A stretch of DNA of 64,000 bases from DATBQN01 sp963755825 (GTDB taxonomy: Bacteria > Acidobacteriota > Thermoanaerobaculia > Multivoradales > UBA5704): contig CAVWLA010000001.1 of assembly GCA_963755825.1 (NCBI GenBank), positions 62,001-126,000 of the forward strand, written 5' to 3'. The position numbers were made by a program, and so were the translations under genes. Each line of letters begins with the position of its first letter. Position 1 is the stretch's first letter. This document shows positions 40,101-49,600 of this stretch, piece by piece. The notes beneath the pieces are model-generated. The model saw nothing but the letters and a program-made list of their open reading frames with translations, was not told where the DNA came from and did not search any database.

Positions 40101-43100
40101 CGTGCCGTCCGCCGTCGTCTTCGTCGACTCGCTGCCGCTCAACGCGCACCACAAGGTCGACCGCCGCGCGCTCGCCGCGCGGCCGCTCCACGAGGAGCAG
40201 GGGAGCGCCGGAGCGGCGTCAGCGGTGCCGCGCACCCCCCTCGAGGAGCTGGTGGCGGGCATCTTCACCGCGGTCCTCGGGCGGCATGAGGTGGGCATCG
40301 ACGACGATTTCTTCGCCCTCGGCGGCCACTCGCTCCTCGCCACGCAGGTGATCGCGCGCCTGCGCGGCGCCCTCGGCGTCGAGCTGCCGGTGGCGGCGCT
40401 CTTCGAGCAGCCGACCGTCGCCGGGGTGGCGCGCGCCGCGGCGGTCGCCCGCGGCGCGGCGCGGCCGCTGCCGCCGCCGCTCGAGCGCGCGCCGCGCGGC
40501 GGCGCCCTGCCGCTCTCCTTCGCGCAGGAGCGGCTCTGGTTCCTCGACCGCCTGCAGCCGGGGAGCCCGGCCTACAACCTGCCGGCGGCGCTCGAATGCC
40601 TCGGCCCGCTCGACGTCGGCGCTCTCCACCGGGCGCTCGCCGCGCTCGCCGACCGCCACGAGACGCTGCGCACCCGCTTCGAGCTCCTCGACGGCCGCCC
40701 GGTGCAGCGGATCGCGCCGGCGGTCGACCTGGCGCCGCCGGTCGTCGATCTCGCCGGCCTGCCCGCCGCGCGGCGGGAGACCGCCGCCGCGCGCCTCGTC
40801 GCCGGCGAGGCCTGGCGCCCCTTCGACCTGGCTTGCGGGCCGCTCGTCCGCGCCATCCTCGTCCGCCTCGCCGACCGCCGCCACGCGCTCCTCGTCGTCC
40901 TCCACCACGCGCTCGCCGACGGCTGGTCGATCGGCATCCTGATCCAGGATCTCGCGGCGCTCTACCGGGCGGCGGCGCGCGGCGTGCCGGCGGCGCTCGC
41001 GCCGCTCGCGATCCAGTACGCCGACTTCGCCATCTGGCAGCGGAGCTGGCTCTCCGGCGCGGTGCTCGCCGGCGAGCTCGGCTTCTGGCGGAGCCGCCTC
41101 GAGGGCCTGCCGCCGCTCCTCGAGCTGCCCACCGACCGGCCGCGGCCGGCGGTGCAGGGCTGGCGCGGCGCCAGCCGGCCGGTGCGGCTGGGCGGCGCCA
41201 TCTCGGCCGGCCTGCGCGCCCTCTGCCAGCGCACCGGGACGACGCCATTCATGGCGCTCGGCGCCGCCTTCTTCGCCCTCCTCGCCCGCCTGAGCGGCCA
41301 GCGGGACGTCGGCCTCGGCGTGCCGGTCGCCGGCCGCACGCAGCTCCTGACCGAGCGGCTCATCGGCCTCTTCGTCAACACCCTCGTGCTGCGCGCCGAG
41401 CTGCCCGGCGAGCGCCCCTTCGCGCGGCTGCTCGAGCGCGTGCGGGAGGATGCGCTCGCCGCCTACGAGCACCAGGAGGTGCCCTTCGAGCGGCTGGTCG
41501 AGGAGCTCCGCGTCGAGCGCTCGCTCAGCCATTCGCCGCTCTTTCAGGTCATGTTCGCGATGCAGAACGCGCCGACCGGCGATCTCGGCAGTCCCGGCCT
41601 GGCGACCGACCTCGCGCTGCGGCCCTGGCCGGCACCCGGCGCCGTCGCCAAGTTCGACCTCACCCTGACGCTCTCCGAGGCGGCGGACGGCATCGGCGGC
41701 ACGCTCTCCTACGCCACCGCGCTCTTCGACGCCGCGACGATCGATCGCCTGGGAGCGCATCTCGGGGCGCTGCTGGCGGCCGTCGTCGCCGACCCCGAGC
41801 GGCGCCTCGCCGACCTCCCCCTCCTCGCCGCCGCGGCACGCCACCAGCTGGTGGCGGAGTGGAACGACACCGCGGCCGCCGCCGGCGACGACGCCCTGCT
41901 GCGCTTCGCCTCCCGGGCCGCGGCGACGCCCGGCGCCACAGCGATCGAGGGCGCCGACGGGGCGGTCTCCTACCGCCAGCTGGCCGAGCGGGCCGGCGCC
42001 TTCGCCGACCGCCTGCGGGCGCGCGGCATCGGGCTCGAGGACCGCGTTGCAGTGCTCGCCGAGCGCACGCCGGCGACGCTCGTCGCCTATCTCGGCATCC
42101 TCGCCGCCGGCGCCGCCTACGTCGCGCTCGATCCGCTGCAGCCCGCCGAGCGGCTGACGGCGATGCTCGAGGATGCCTGGCAGGGGAGCGCGGCGCCGAT
42201 CCTCGCCGGCCGCGCGGCGCTCACGCTGCCCTTCGTCCAGGCGCTCGCGGCGCGCGGCGTCGCGGCGCTCGACCCCGAGGACGCCGTCGCGGGCGATGCG
42301 ACCGTCTTCGCGCCGCCGGCGCCGCCGCACTCGGCGGCGGCCTACGTCATCTACACCTCGGGCTCGACCGGCCGGCCGAAGGGCGTCGTGGTATCGCGCG
42401 GCGCCCTCGCCAACCTGGTCGCCTGGCATCTCGCCGAGTACCTCGGCGACCGCGGCGGCGCGGCGCCGCCGCGCGCCACGCTCCTCGCCGGCACCGGCTT
42501 CGACGCCTCGGTCTGGGAGATCTGGTCGTGCCTCGCGGCGGGCGGCACGCTGGTCGTCCCCGACGACGACACGCGGAGCTCGCCGTCGCGTCTCGCCGGC
42601 TGGCTCGCGGCGGAGCGGATCACCAGCTCGTTCCTCCCCACGCCGCTCGCCGAGGCGGTGCTCGCCGAGCCCTGGCCGCCGGGCGCGGCGCTCGCCGTGC
42701 TCTTGACCGGCGGCGATCTCCTCCATGCCGGGGCGCCGGGCGAGCGCCCCTTCCGTCTCGTCAACCACTACGGGCCGACCGAGAGCGCGGTGGTGACGAC
42801 CGCCGGCGCGGTGGCCGCCGGCGCGCCGCTGCCGCCGATCGGTCGGCCGATCGGCAACCTCCGCGTCCACCTGCTCGAGCGCGGCGGCCAGCCCGCCCCG
42901 GTGGGCGTCGCCGCCGAGCTCGCCGTCGCCGGCGCCGGCCTGGCGCGCGGCTACCTGGGCGACCCCGCGCGCACCGCCGAGAGCTTCGTCCCCGATCCGC
43001 TCGACGCCGCCGGCGGCCGCCTCTATCGCAGCGGCGATCTGGCGCGCTGGCTGCCCGACGGCCGGCTGGAGTTCCTCGGCCGCGCCGACGGCCAGGTGAA

Positions 43101-43671
43101 GATCCGCGGCATCCGCGTCGAGCTGGGCGAGATCGAGGCGGCGCTCGCGGCGTATCCCGGCGTCGCGGCGGCGGCCGCCGCCCTGCGCGAGATCGGCGGC
43201 GTCCGCCGCCTGATCGGCTATCTCGTGCCGCGCGCCGGCGAGGTCGACACCGACGAGCTGCGGCGCTGGCTCAAGCAGCGGCTGCCGCCGGCGATGATCC
43301 CCGCCGCCTTCGTCGCCGTCGCCGCCCTGCCGCTCTCGGCGAGCGGCAAGGTCGATCGCGCGGCGCTCCCCGCGCCGGCGGCCGACGCCGGGCCGGGCGC
43401 CGGCCACGTGGCGCCGCGCAACGCCATGGAGGAGCTCCTGGCGGGGATCTGGAGCGAGCTCCTCGGTGCGCCGCGCGTCGGCGCCCACGACTCGTTCTTC
43501 GACCTCGGCGGCCATTCTCTGCAGGCCACCCGCCTGATGGGGCGGGTGCGCGAGACCCTCGGCGTCAGCCTCGAGGTGCGGGCGATCTTCGAGGCGCCGA
43601 CCCTCGGCGAGTTCGCCGGCCAGGTCGCCGCCGAGATGGCGCGGGCGATCGCCGCCGTCGCCGTCTCCTGA
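37141..43671 (+). CDS. NRPS3: C-A-PCP-C-A-PCP
   Basis: A 2176-residue bimodular NRPS whose ATG overlaps the stop of NRPS2 (ATGA). The N-terminus is a short helix (MSVREVAAASGLSAEESELL) before C9, which has HHIVSDGWS at 181. A9 has YTSGSTGEPKG near 660 and code DAFFLGCTFK, an aliphatic Ile/Val-type pocket; PCP9 Ser is 1064. C10 has the variant HHALADGWS at 1255. A10 has YTSGSTGRPKG near 1736 and code DAWFLGHVVK, one residue from the known Leu code DAWFLGNVVK; PCP10 Ser is 2126. The protein should add an Ile/Val and then a Leu. No tailoring domain is present. The codes were read by eye, so the substrates are predictions. Confidence 0.93.
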   Translation: MSVREVAAASGLSAEESELLASLLAAEGVELAAPAGAALAPRPAAAAELPLSFSQERLWFLDRLLPGSAAYNVPATLRLTGRLAAGALAAALSEIARRHEALRTVFAEVDGRPLQIVRPAAPLPLPLVDLSRLTAEVREAEAARIARAAAVRAFDLEQGPLLRCTLLSLAPAEHWLLLAAHHIVSDGWSIGVFVGELAAIYPALAARRPSPLAELPLQYADYALWQRASLGGESLAVELAHWRRTLAGLEAAELPADRPRPARPTFRGAVHGERLAAGPALAALGRREGATPFMVLLAALWVVVARLTGRDDVAVGTAVANRSRPELEGLIGFFVNTLVLRGAAGDGESFRALVGQARGVALEAFAHQELPFERVVEELAPERDPSRTPLFQAIFAVQNVRPAAATLPGLVLEAVDSAASIAKFDLAATFAESAGEMAGAWSYRRELYDATTVARWAGQLAVLAAAAAADPDLPVGALSTLSPAERSAVLVEWSGAPSPLPAEATIHGLFARQAAERADAVAVEDAAGCLTYGELARRAVRLAGRLAAAGVGPEIPVALLIDRSASAVVAMVAILAAGGAYVPLDPTAPRPRLARLLADTAAPVVVTTRRSLASLPVAGGRWSTVLLVEEAAAEPDGVAEPLPPPLPRRAEATAAGLAYIMYTSGSTGEPKGVAVVHRAVVRLVRDTAYADFGADEAFLQLAPLAFDAATFEIWGALLNGGRLIVAPPGVVSLAELDRLIAEHGVTTMFITTALFHAAVEGGLDALRALRRLLFGGEVLSPRHLARARAGLPGVRLVHCYGPTENTTFTTCETLASAAAPVPIGRPIANSWIRVVDGALRPVPIGATGELAAGGLGLARGYFRRPAETAERFVPDPFGQPGGRLYRTGDLVRFLAAGAVDFVGRMDAQVKIRGFRIEPGEVESALAAHPAVAAVAVVVTAAAAASAPGGEVGGAGDKRLVAYVVSHRGDLAAADLQRWLAARVPAYLVPSAVVFVDSLPLNAHHKVDRRALAARPLHEEQGSAGAASAVPRTPLEELVAGIFTAVLGRHEVGIDDDFFALGGHSLLATQVIARLRGALGVELPVAALFEQPTVAGVARAAAVARGAARPLPPPLERAPRGGALPLSFAQERLWFLDRLQPGSPAYNLPAALECLGPLDVGALHRALAALADRHETLRTRFELLDGRPVQRIAPAVDLAPPVVDLAGLPAARRETAAARLVAGEAWRPFDLACGPLVRAILVRLADRRHALLVVLHHALADGWSIGILIQDLAALYRAAARGVPAALAPLAIQYADFAIWQRSWLSGAVLAGELGFWRSRLEGLPPLLELPTDRPRPAVQGWRGASRPVRLGGAISAGLRALCQRTGTTPFMALGAAFFALLARLSGQRDVGLGVPVAGRTQLLTERLIGLFVNTLVLRAELPGERPFARLLERVREDALAAYEHQEVPFERLVEELRVERSLSHSPLFQVMFAMQNAPTGDLGSPGLATDLALRPWPAPGAVAKFDLTLTLSEAADGIGGTLSYATALFDAATIDRLGAHLGALLAAVVADPERRLADLPLLAAAARHQLVAEWNDTAAAAGDDALLRFASRAAATPGATAIEGADGAVSYRQLAERAGAFADRLRARGIGLEDRVAVLAERTPATLVAYLGILAAGAAYVALDPLQPAERLTAMLEDAWQGSAAPILAGRAALTLPFVQALAARGVAALDPEDAVAGDATVFAPPAPPHSAAAYVIYTSGSTGRPKGVVVSRGALANLVAWHLAEYLGDRGGAAPPRATLLAGTGFDASVWEIWSCLAAGGTLVVPDDDTRSSPSRLAGWLAAERITSSFLPTPLAEAVLAEPWPPGAALAVLLTGGDLLHAGAPGERPFRLVNHYGPTESAVVTTAGAVAAGAPLPPIGRPIGNLRVHLLERGGQPAPVGVAAELAVAGAGLARGYLGDPARTAESFVPDPLDAAGGRLYRSGDLARWLPDGRLEFLGRADGQVKIRGIRVELGEIEAALAAYPGVAAAAAALREIGGVRRLIGYLVPRAGEVDTDELRRWLKQRLPPAMIPAAFVAVAALPLSASGKVDRAALPAPAADAGPGAGHVAPRNAMEELLAGIWSELLGAPRVGAHDSFFDLGGHSLQATRLMGRVRETLGVSLEVRAIFEAPTLGEFAGQVAAEMARAIAAVAVS

Positions 43672-43691
43672 CCGCCCACGACGAGGAGAGC

Positions 43692-46600
43692 ATGGCGATC
43701 ATCGAGACGCCGGCGAGCCTGCTCCAGCTGAGCGCCGCGGACCTGCTGGCGGCCGCCGCCCGGCTCAAGGGGCAGGTGGGCAAGCCGCTCGCCGCGCCGC
43801 CGCTCGCCGGCGGCAGGATCCCCCTCTCCTTTGCGCAGGAGCGCCTGTGGTTTCTCGATCAGCTGGCGCCGGGGACGGCGTTTTACAACATCCCCGGCGG
43901 CACGCGGCTCGCTGGGCCGCTGCGGCCGGCGGTGCTCGCCGCCAGCCTCGGCGAGATAGCGCGCCGCCACGAGTCGCTGCGCACCACCTTCGCCGACGAG
44001 GCCGGCCGCCCCTACCAGGTCGTCTCGCCGCCGGCGCCGGTCCCTCTGCCGGCGGTCGACCTCTCGGCTCTCGACCCGGCGCGCCGCGAGGCGGAGCTGA
44101 CGGCGCTCGCCAATCTCGAGACCCGCCGCCCCTTCGACCTCGCCAGCGGCCCGCTCCTGCGCACCGTCCTCTTCCGCCTCGGCGGCGAGGACCACGCCGT
44201 CGTCTACACCATGCACCACATCGTCTCGGATGGCTGGTCGGCGGTGATCTTCCTGCGCGAGGTGGCGGCGCTCTACGCCGCCTTCGCCGCCGGGCGGCCG
44301 TCGCCGCTGCGGCCGCTCGCCCTGCAGTACCCGCAGTACGCCGTCTGGCAGCGCTCGCATCTCGCCGGCGAGGTGCTGGCGGCGCACCTCGCCTACTGGC
44401 GAGAGCGCCTGGGCGGCATCGGCGGCCTCGACCTGCCGGCCGACCGCTCGCGGCCGCCGGTCGAGCGCTTCCGCGGCTCGGCGCGAGCGATCCGCCTGCC
44501 GGAGGCCACCGCCAGCGGCCTCAAGGAGCTCGGCCGCCGCGACGGGGCGTCGCTCTTCATGGTCCTCCTCGCCGCCTTCAAGGCTCTCCTCTTCCGCCTC
44601 ACCGGGCAGGCCGATCTCGCGGTGGGCTCGCCGATCGCCAACCGCAACCGGCGCGAGGTCGAAGAGGTGATCGGCTTCTTCTCGAACACCATCGTGCTGC
44701 GCACCGACCTCGCCGGCGAGCCCACCTTCCGCCAGCTCCTCGGCCGCGTGCGCGAGGTGACGCTCGGCGCCTACGCCCACGAGGACCTGCCGTTCGAGCG
44801 CATCGTCGCCGAGCTGCAGCCCGACCGCGACATGAGCCGCAACCCGCTCTTCCAGGTCATGTGCGTGCTGCAGAACCAGCCGCGTTCCCGCCTCTCGGCG
44901 GGCGACCTCGTGCTGCTGCCGCTGGCGCTCTCGCTGGGATCGGCGAAGTTCGACCTCACCATCTTCTGGACCGCCGACGGCGACGGGCTCCGCGGCATGC
45001 TGGAGCACAACTCGGACCTCTTCGACGAGACCACCGCGCGCCGCTTCGACGAGCAGCACGCCGCCCTCTGCGAGCAGGCGATCGCCGACCCCGAGCGGCC
45101 GATCTCCGCCCTCCCCCTGCTCGGCGCGGCGGCCCGCCATCAGCTGCTCCACGAGTGGAACGCGACGGCGGCGGCGGCGAGCCGCGGCCCGGTGCACGCC
45201 TGGGTCGAGGCGCAGGCGGCGCGCACGCCCGGCGCCCTCGCCGCCGCCTTCGCCGGCGAGCGGCTCACCTACCGCGAGCTCAACGCGCGCGCCAACCGCC
45301 TCGCCCACGGCCTGCGCCGGCGCGGCGTCGGCCCCGAGTCGCTGGTGGGGATCTGCGTCGAGCGCTCGCTCGACATGGCGGTCGCGGCGCTCGCCGTGCT
45401 CAAGGCCGGCGGGGCGCTGGTGGCCCTCGATCCCGCCGACCCGCGCGAGCGGCTGGCGACGATCATCGAGGACGCCGGCCTCGCCGTGCTGCTCACCGAG
45501 CGCGAGCTCGAGGAGCGCTTCCCGCGCCACGCCGGCATCACCCTGCGGCTCGAGCGCGGGGTCGAGCCGTTCCCCTGCGAGCCGGCCGACGATCCCGCCG
45601 CCGGCGTCCTCCCCGATCATCCGATGTACGTCAGCTACACCTCGGGCTCGACCGGCCAGCCGAAGGGGATCGTGGTGCCGCACCGCGCCTTCGCCAACCT
45701 GCTCGCCTGGCAGCTCGCCGCCTCGCCGCGTGCCGGCGAGGCGCGCACCGTGCAGTTCGCCACCTTCGGCTTCTGCGTCAGCTTCCAGGAGATCTTCTCC
45801 GCCTGGTGCTCGGGCGGCACGCTGGTGGTGGCGAGCGAGATGGAGCGGCGCGACATCGCGGGGCTGCCGGGCTTCCTCGCCGCCGCCGGCTGGCCGGCCA
45901 TCCCGCCGGTCGGCCGGCCGATCGCCAACGTCCGCATCCACCTGCTCGACGAGCGCCTGGCGCCGGTGCCGATCGGCGTCCGCGGCGAGCTCTACGCGGC
46001 CGGCGAATGCGTCGCCCGCGGCTACCTGAACGACCCGTTGCTGACGGCGCAGAAGATGATCCCCGATCCCTACGGCGGCTCGCCCGGAGGGCGCCTCTAC
46101 CGCACCGGCGACCTGGCGCGCCACCTGGCGGACGGGCGGATCGAATATCTCGGGCGCCTCGACGGCCAGGTCAAGGTGCGCGGCTTCCGCGTCGAGCTGG
46201 GCGAGGTGGAGACCGTCCTCGCGCGCCATCCCGCGGTGAAGGACGCGGCGGTGGTGGCGGCGGATGCCGGCGGCGGCAAGCGCCTCATCGCCTACGTGGT
46301 GGCCGAGGGCGATGGCGAGCCGCCGCTCGACGAGCTGCGCCTCCACCTCCGCGGGACGCTCCCCGAGCACATGATCCCGGCGGCCTTCGTCGTGCTCGCC
46401 GCTCTGCCGCTCAACGCCAACGGCAAGCTCGACCAGACGGCGCTGCCGAAGCCCGACGCCGCCGAGCTCGCCGGCGGGCGAGCGGCCTACGTGGCGCCGC
46501 GCACGCCGGTCGAGGAGATCCTCGCCGGGCTGTGGGCGGAGGTGCTGGGGGTCGAGCGGGTGGGAGCTCGGGACGGCTTCTTCGAGCTCGGCGGCCACTC

Positions 46601-49600
46601 GCTTCTCGTCACCCAGCTGGTCTCGCGGACGCAGGCGGCCTTCGGCGTCGAGCTCGCCATCCGCCGCCTCTTCGAGGCGCCGACGCTCGAGGCGCTGGCG
46701 CGCGAGGTGGAGCTCGAGCTGGCGCGCGGCAGGGGAACGGCGGCGCCGCCGCTCGTCCGCGTGCCGCGCGACCGCCCGCTGCCGCTCTCCTTCGCCCAGG
46801 AGCGCCTCTGGTTCCTCGACCGCCTGGAGCCCGGCCGCGCCGTCTACAACCTGCCGCTCGCTCTCGTCCTCCGCGGCCGGCTCGATCGCCGCGCGCTCGC
46901 CGCCAGCCTCGGCGCCGTGGTGGCGCGCCACGAGGTGCTGCGCACGACCTTCGCCGAGAACGACCTCGGGCCGATGCAGGTGGTGGCGCCGCCGGCCGCC
47001 GAGGCGGCGGCGCCGCCCCTCGTCGACCTCGCCGCGCTCCCCGCCTGGCGGCTCGAGACGGTGGCGGCGGCGCTCGGCGCCGAGGAGGCGGCGCGGCCGT
47101 TCGACCTGGCGCGCGGGCCGCTGCTGCGCGCCGCCCTGGTGCGCCTCGCCGAGGAGCGCCACGTGGTGCTCTTCACCATGCATCACGTGGTCTCCGACGG
47201 CTGGTCGATGGGGGTCCTGGTGCGCGAGGTGGGAGCGGTCTATTCCGCCGCCGTCGCCGGCCGCCGGCCGGCGCTCGGCGAGCTGCCGGTGCAGTACGCC
47301 GACTACGCGGTGTGGCAGCGCGGTTGGCTCACCGCCGAGGTCGTCGCCGAGCAGCTCGCCTTCTGGCGCGCCGGCCTGGCCGGCGCTCCGGCGCTCCTCG
47401 AGCTGCCGCTCGACCGCCCGCGCCCGCCGCTGCAGACGATGCGCGGCGCGCACTGCGTGGCGCTCCTCGGCGCCGCGCTCGCCGCCCGGCTGGCGGCCTT
47501 CGACCGGCGGCGCGGCACCACCCCGTTCATGACTCTCCTCGCCGTCTTCAGCGCCCTCCTCGGCCGGCTCTCCGGCCAGGACGAGGTGGTCGTCGGCTCG
47601 CCGATCGCCAACCGCACGCGGATGGAGACCGAGCCGCTGATCGGCTTCTTCGTCAACACCCTGGCCCTCAGGGCGCGCCTCGACGGCGAGCCGGGGCTCT
47701 CGGCGCTGGCGGCGACGGTGCGCGAGACGACGCTCGCCGCCTACGGCCACCAGGACCTCCCTTTCGAGCGCCTGGTCGAGGAGCTGCAGCCCGAGCGGAG
47801 CCTCGCCTACACGCCGTTCTTCCAGGTGATGTTCGCGCTGCAGAACACCCCCATGGGGCGGCTCGAGCTCCCCGGTCTCAGCCTCGAGCCGCTCGCCACC
47901 GGCGGCGCGCGGGGCGCCAAGTTCGACCTCACCGTGTCGCTCACCGAGTCGGCCGGCGCCGGCGCCATCTCCGGCACCTGGGAGTACAACGTCGACCTCT
48001 TCGACGAGGCGACGGTGGCGCGGATGGCGCGCCAGCTCGAGGCGCTGTGCGACGCCGGGCTGGCCGCGCCCGAGGTGCCGCTCGCCGCGCTGCCGCTCCT
48101 CTCCGACCTCGAGCGCCGCCAGATCGAGGCGTGGAGCGCCGCGGCGGGGACGGCGGCGGCCGGCGCGGCGCTCGAGGAGCGCTTCGAGGCCTGGGCGGCG
48201 GCCGAGCCGGCGCGCCCGGCGCTCTGCTGGGAGGGCGAGAGCATCTCCTACGGCGAGCTCGAGGCGCGCGCCAACCGCCTCGCCCACCGCCTGCGCGAGC
48301 TGGGGGTGGGGCCCGAGGTGCTGGTCGGCGTCTGCCTCGAGCGCTCGCCGGCGATGGTGGTGGCGCTCCTCGCGGTGCTCAAGGCGGAGGGCGCCTACCT
48401 GCCGCTCGACCCTGCCTATCCGCGCCGGCGGCTGGAGCAGGTCCTCGCCGACTCCGCGGCGCCGATCGTGCTGACCGGCGAGAGCTCGCCCGCGCTCTCC
48501 GCCGCCGGCCGGCGGTCGATCCGCCTCGATCTCGAGGGCGGCGAGATCGCCCGCCAGAGCGCCGCGGCGCCGGCGCGCCTCGGCGACCCGCGCCAGCTCG
48601 CCTATGTCCTCTACACCTCCGGCTCGACCGGCCGGCCGAAGGGCGTCGCGGTCGAGCACCGCAGCGCCATCGCCATGCTCGGCTGGGCGACGAGCGAGTG
48701 GGGCGACGCGCTCGGCGGCGTCCTCGCCGGCACCTCGATCGCCTTCGACATCTCGGTCTTCGAGCTCTTCGCGCCGCTGTCCTGCGGCGGCACGGTGATC
48801 CTCGCCGAGAACGCCCTCGCCCTGCCGCGCCTCGCCGCCGCCGGCGAGGTCACCCTGCTCAACACCGTCCCCTCGGCGATGGCCGAGCTGCTGCAAGGCC
48901 CGCTGCCGGCGTCGATCCGCGTCGTCAACCTCGCCGGCGAAGCGCTGCCGCGCGGCCTCGTCGAGGCGGTCCACGCCCTCCCCGGCGTCGAGCGCGTCTA
49001 CAACCTCTACGGCCCCACCGAGGACACCACCTACTCGACCTTCTCGGCGGTGGCGGCGGGCGGCACGGCGGCGCCGGCGGTGGGCCGGCCGATCGCCGGC
49101 TCGCGCATCCACCTCGTCGACCGCCGGCTCCGCCCGGTGCCCCTCGGCGCCGCCGGCGAGGCGCTCATCACCGGCGCCGGCCTGGCGCGCGGCTATCTGG
49201 GGCGGCCCGACCTCACCGCCGAGCGCTTCATCCCCGATCCCTTCGCCGGGCCCTCGACGGCGGGCGCCCGCCTCTATCGGACGGGCGACCTGCTGCGCTG
49301 GCGCAACGACGGCGAGCTCGCCTTCCTGGCGCGGCTCGACCAGCAGGTGAAGATCCGCGGCTTCCGGGTCGAACCGGGCGAGGCCGAGGCGGTGCTCGCC
49401 GCCCATCCGGCGGTCGCCGCGGCGGCGGTGGTCGTCCGCGCGGCGCGGGCCGGCGGCCGCGAGCTCCTCGCCTGCGTCGTGCCGCGCGATGCCGCCGCGC
49501 CGGCGAGCGCCGGCGACCTCAGGGCGCACCTCGCCGCGCGGCTGCCGGACTACCTCGTCCCGGCCGCCTTCGCGACGCTCCCGGCGCTCCCTCTCACCGC

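Noticed and set aside
40596..43691. A 3-kb in-frame extension upstream of NRPS4.
   Set aside because: It overlaps NRPS3 in another frame and is Arg/Pro-rich nonsense. A ribosome site and a proper C-domain N-terminus place the start at 43692.
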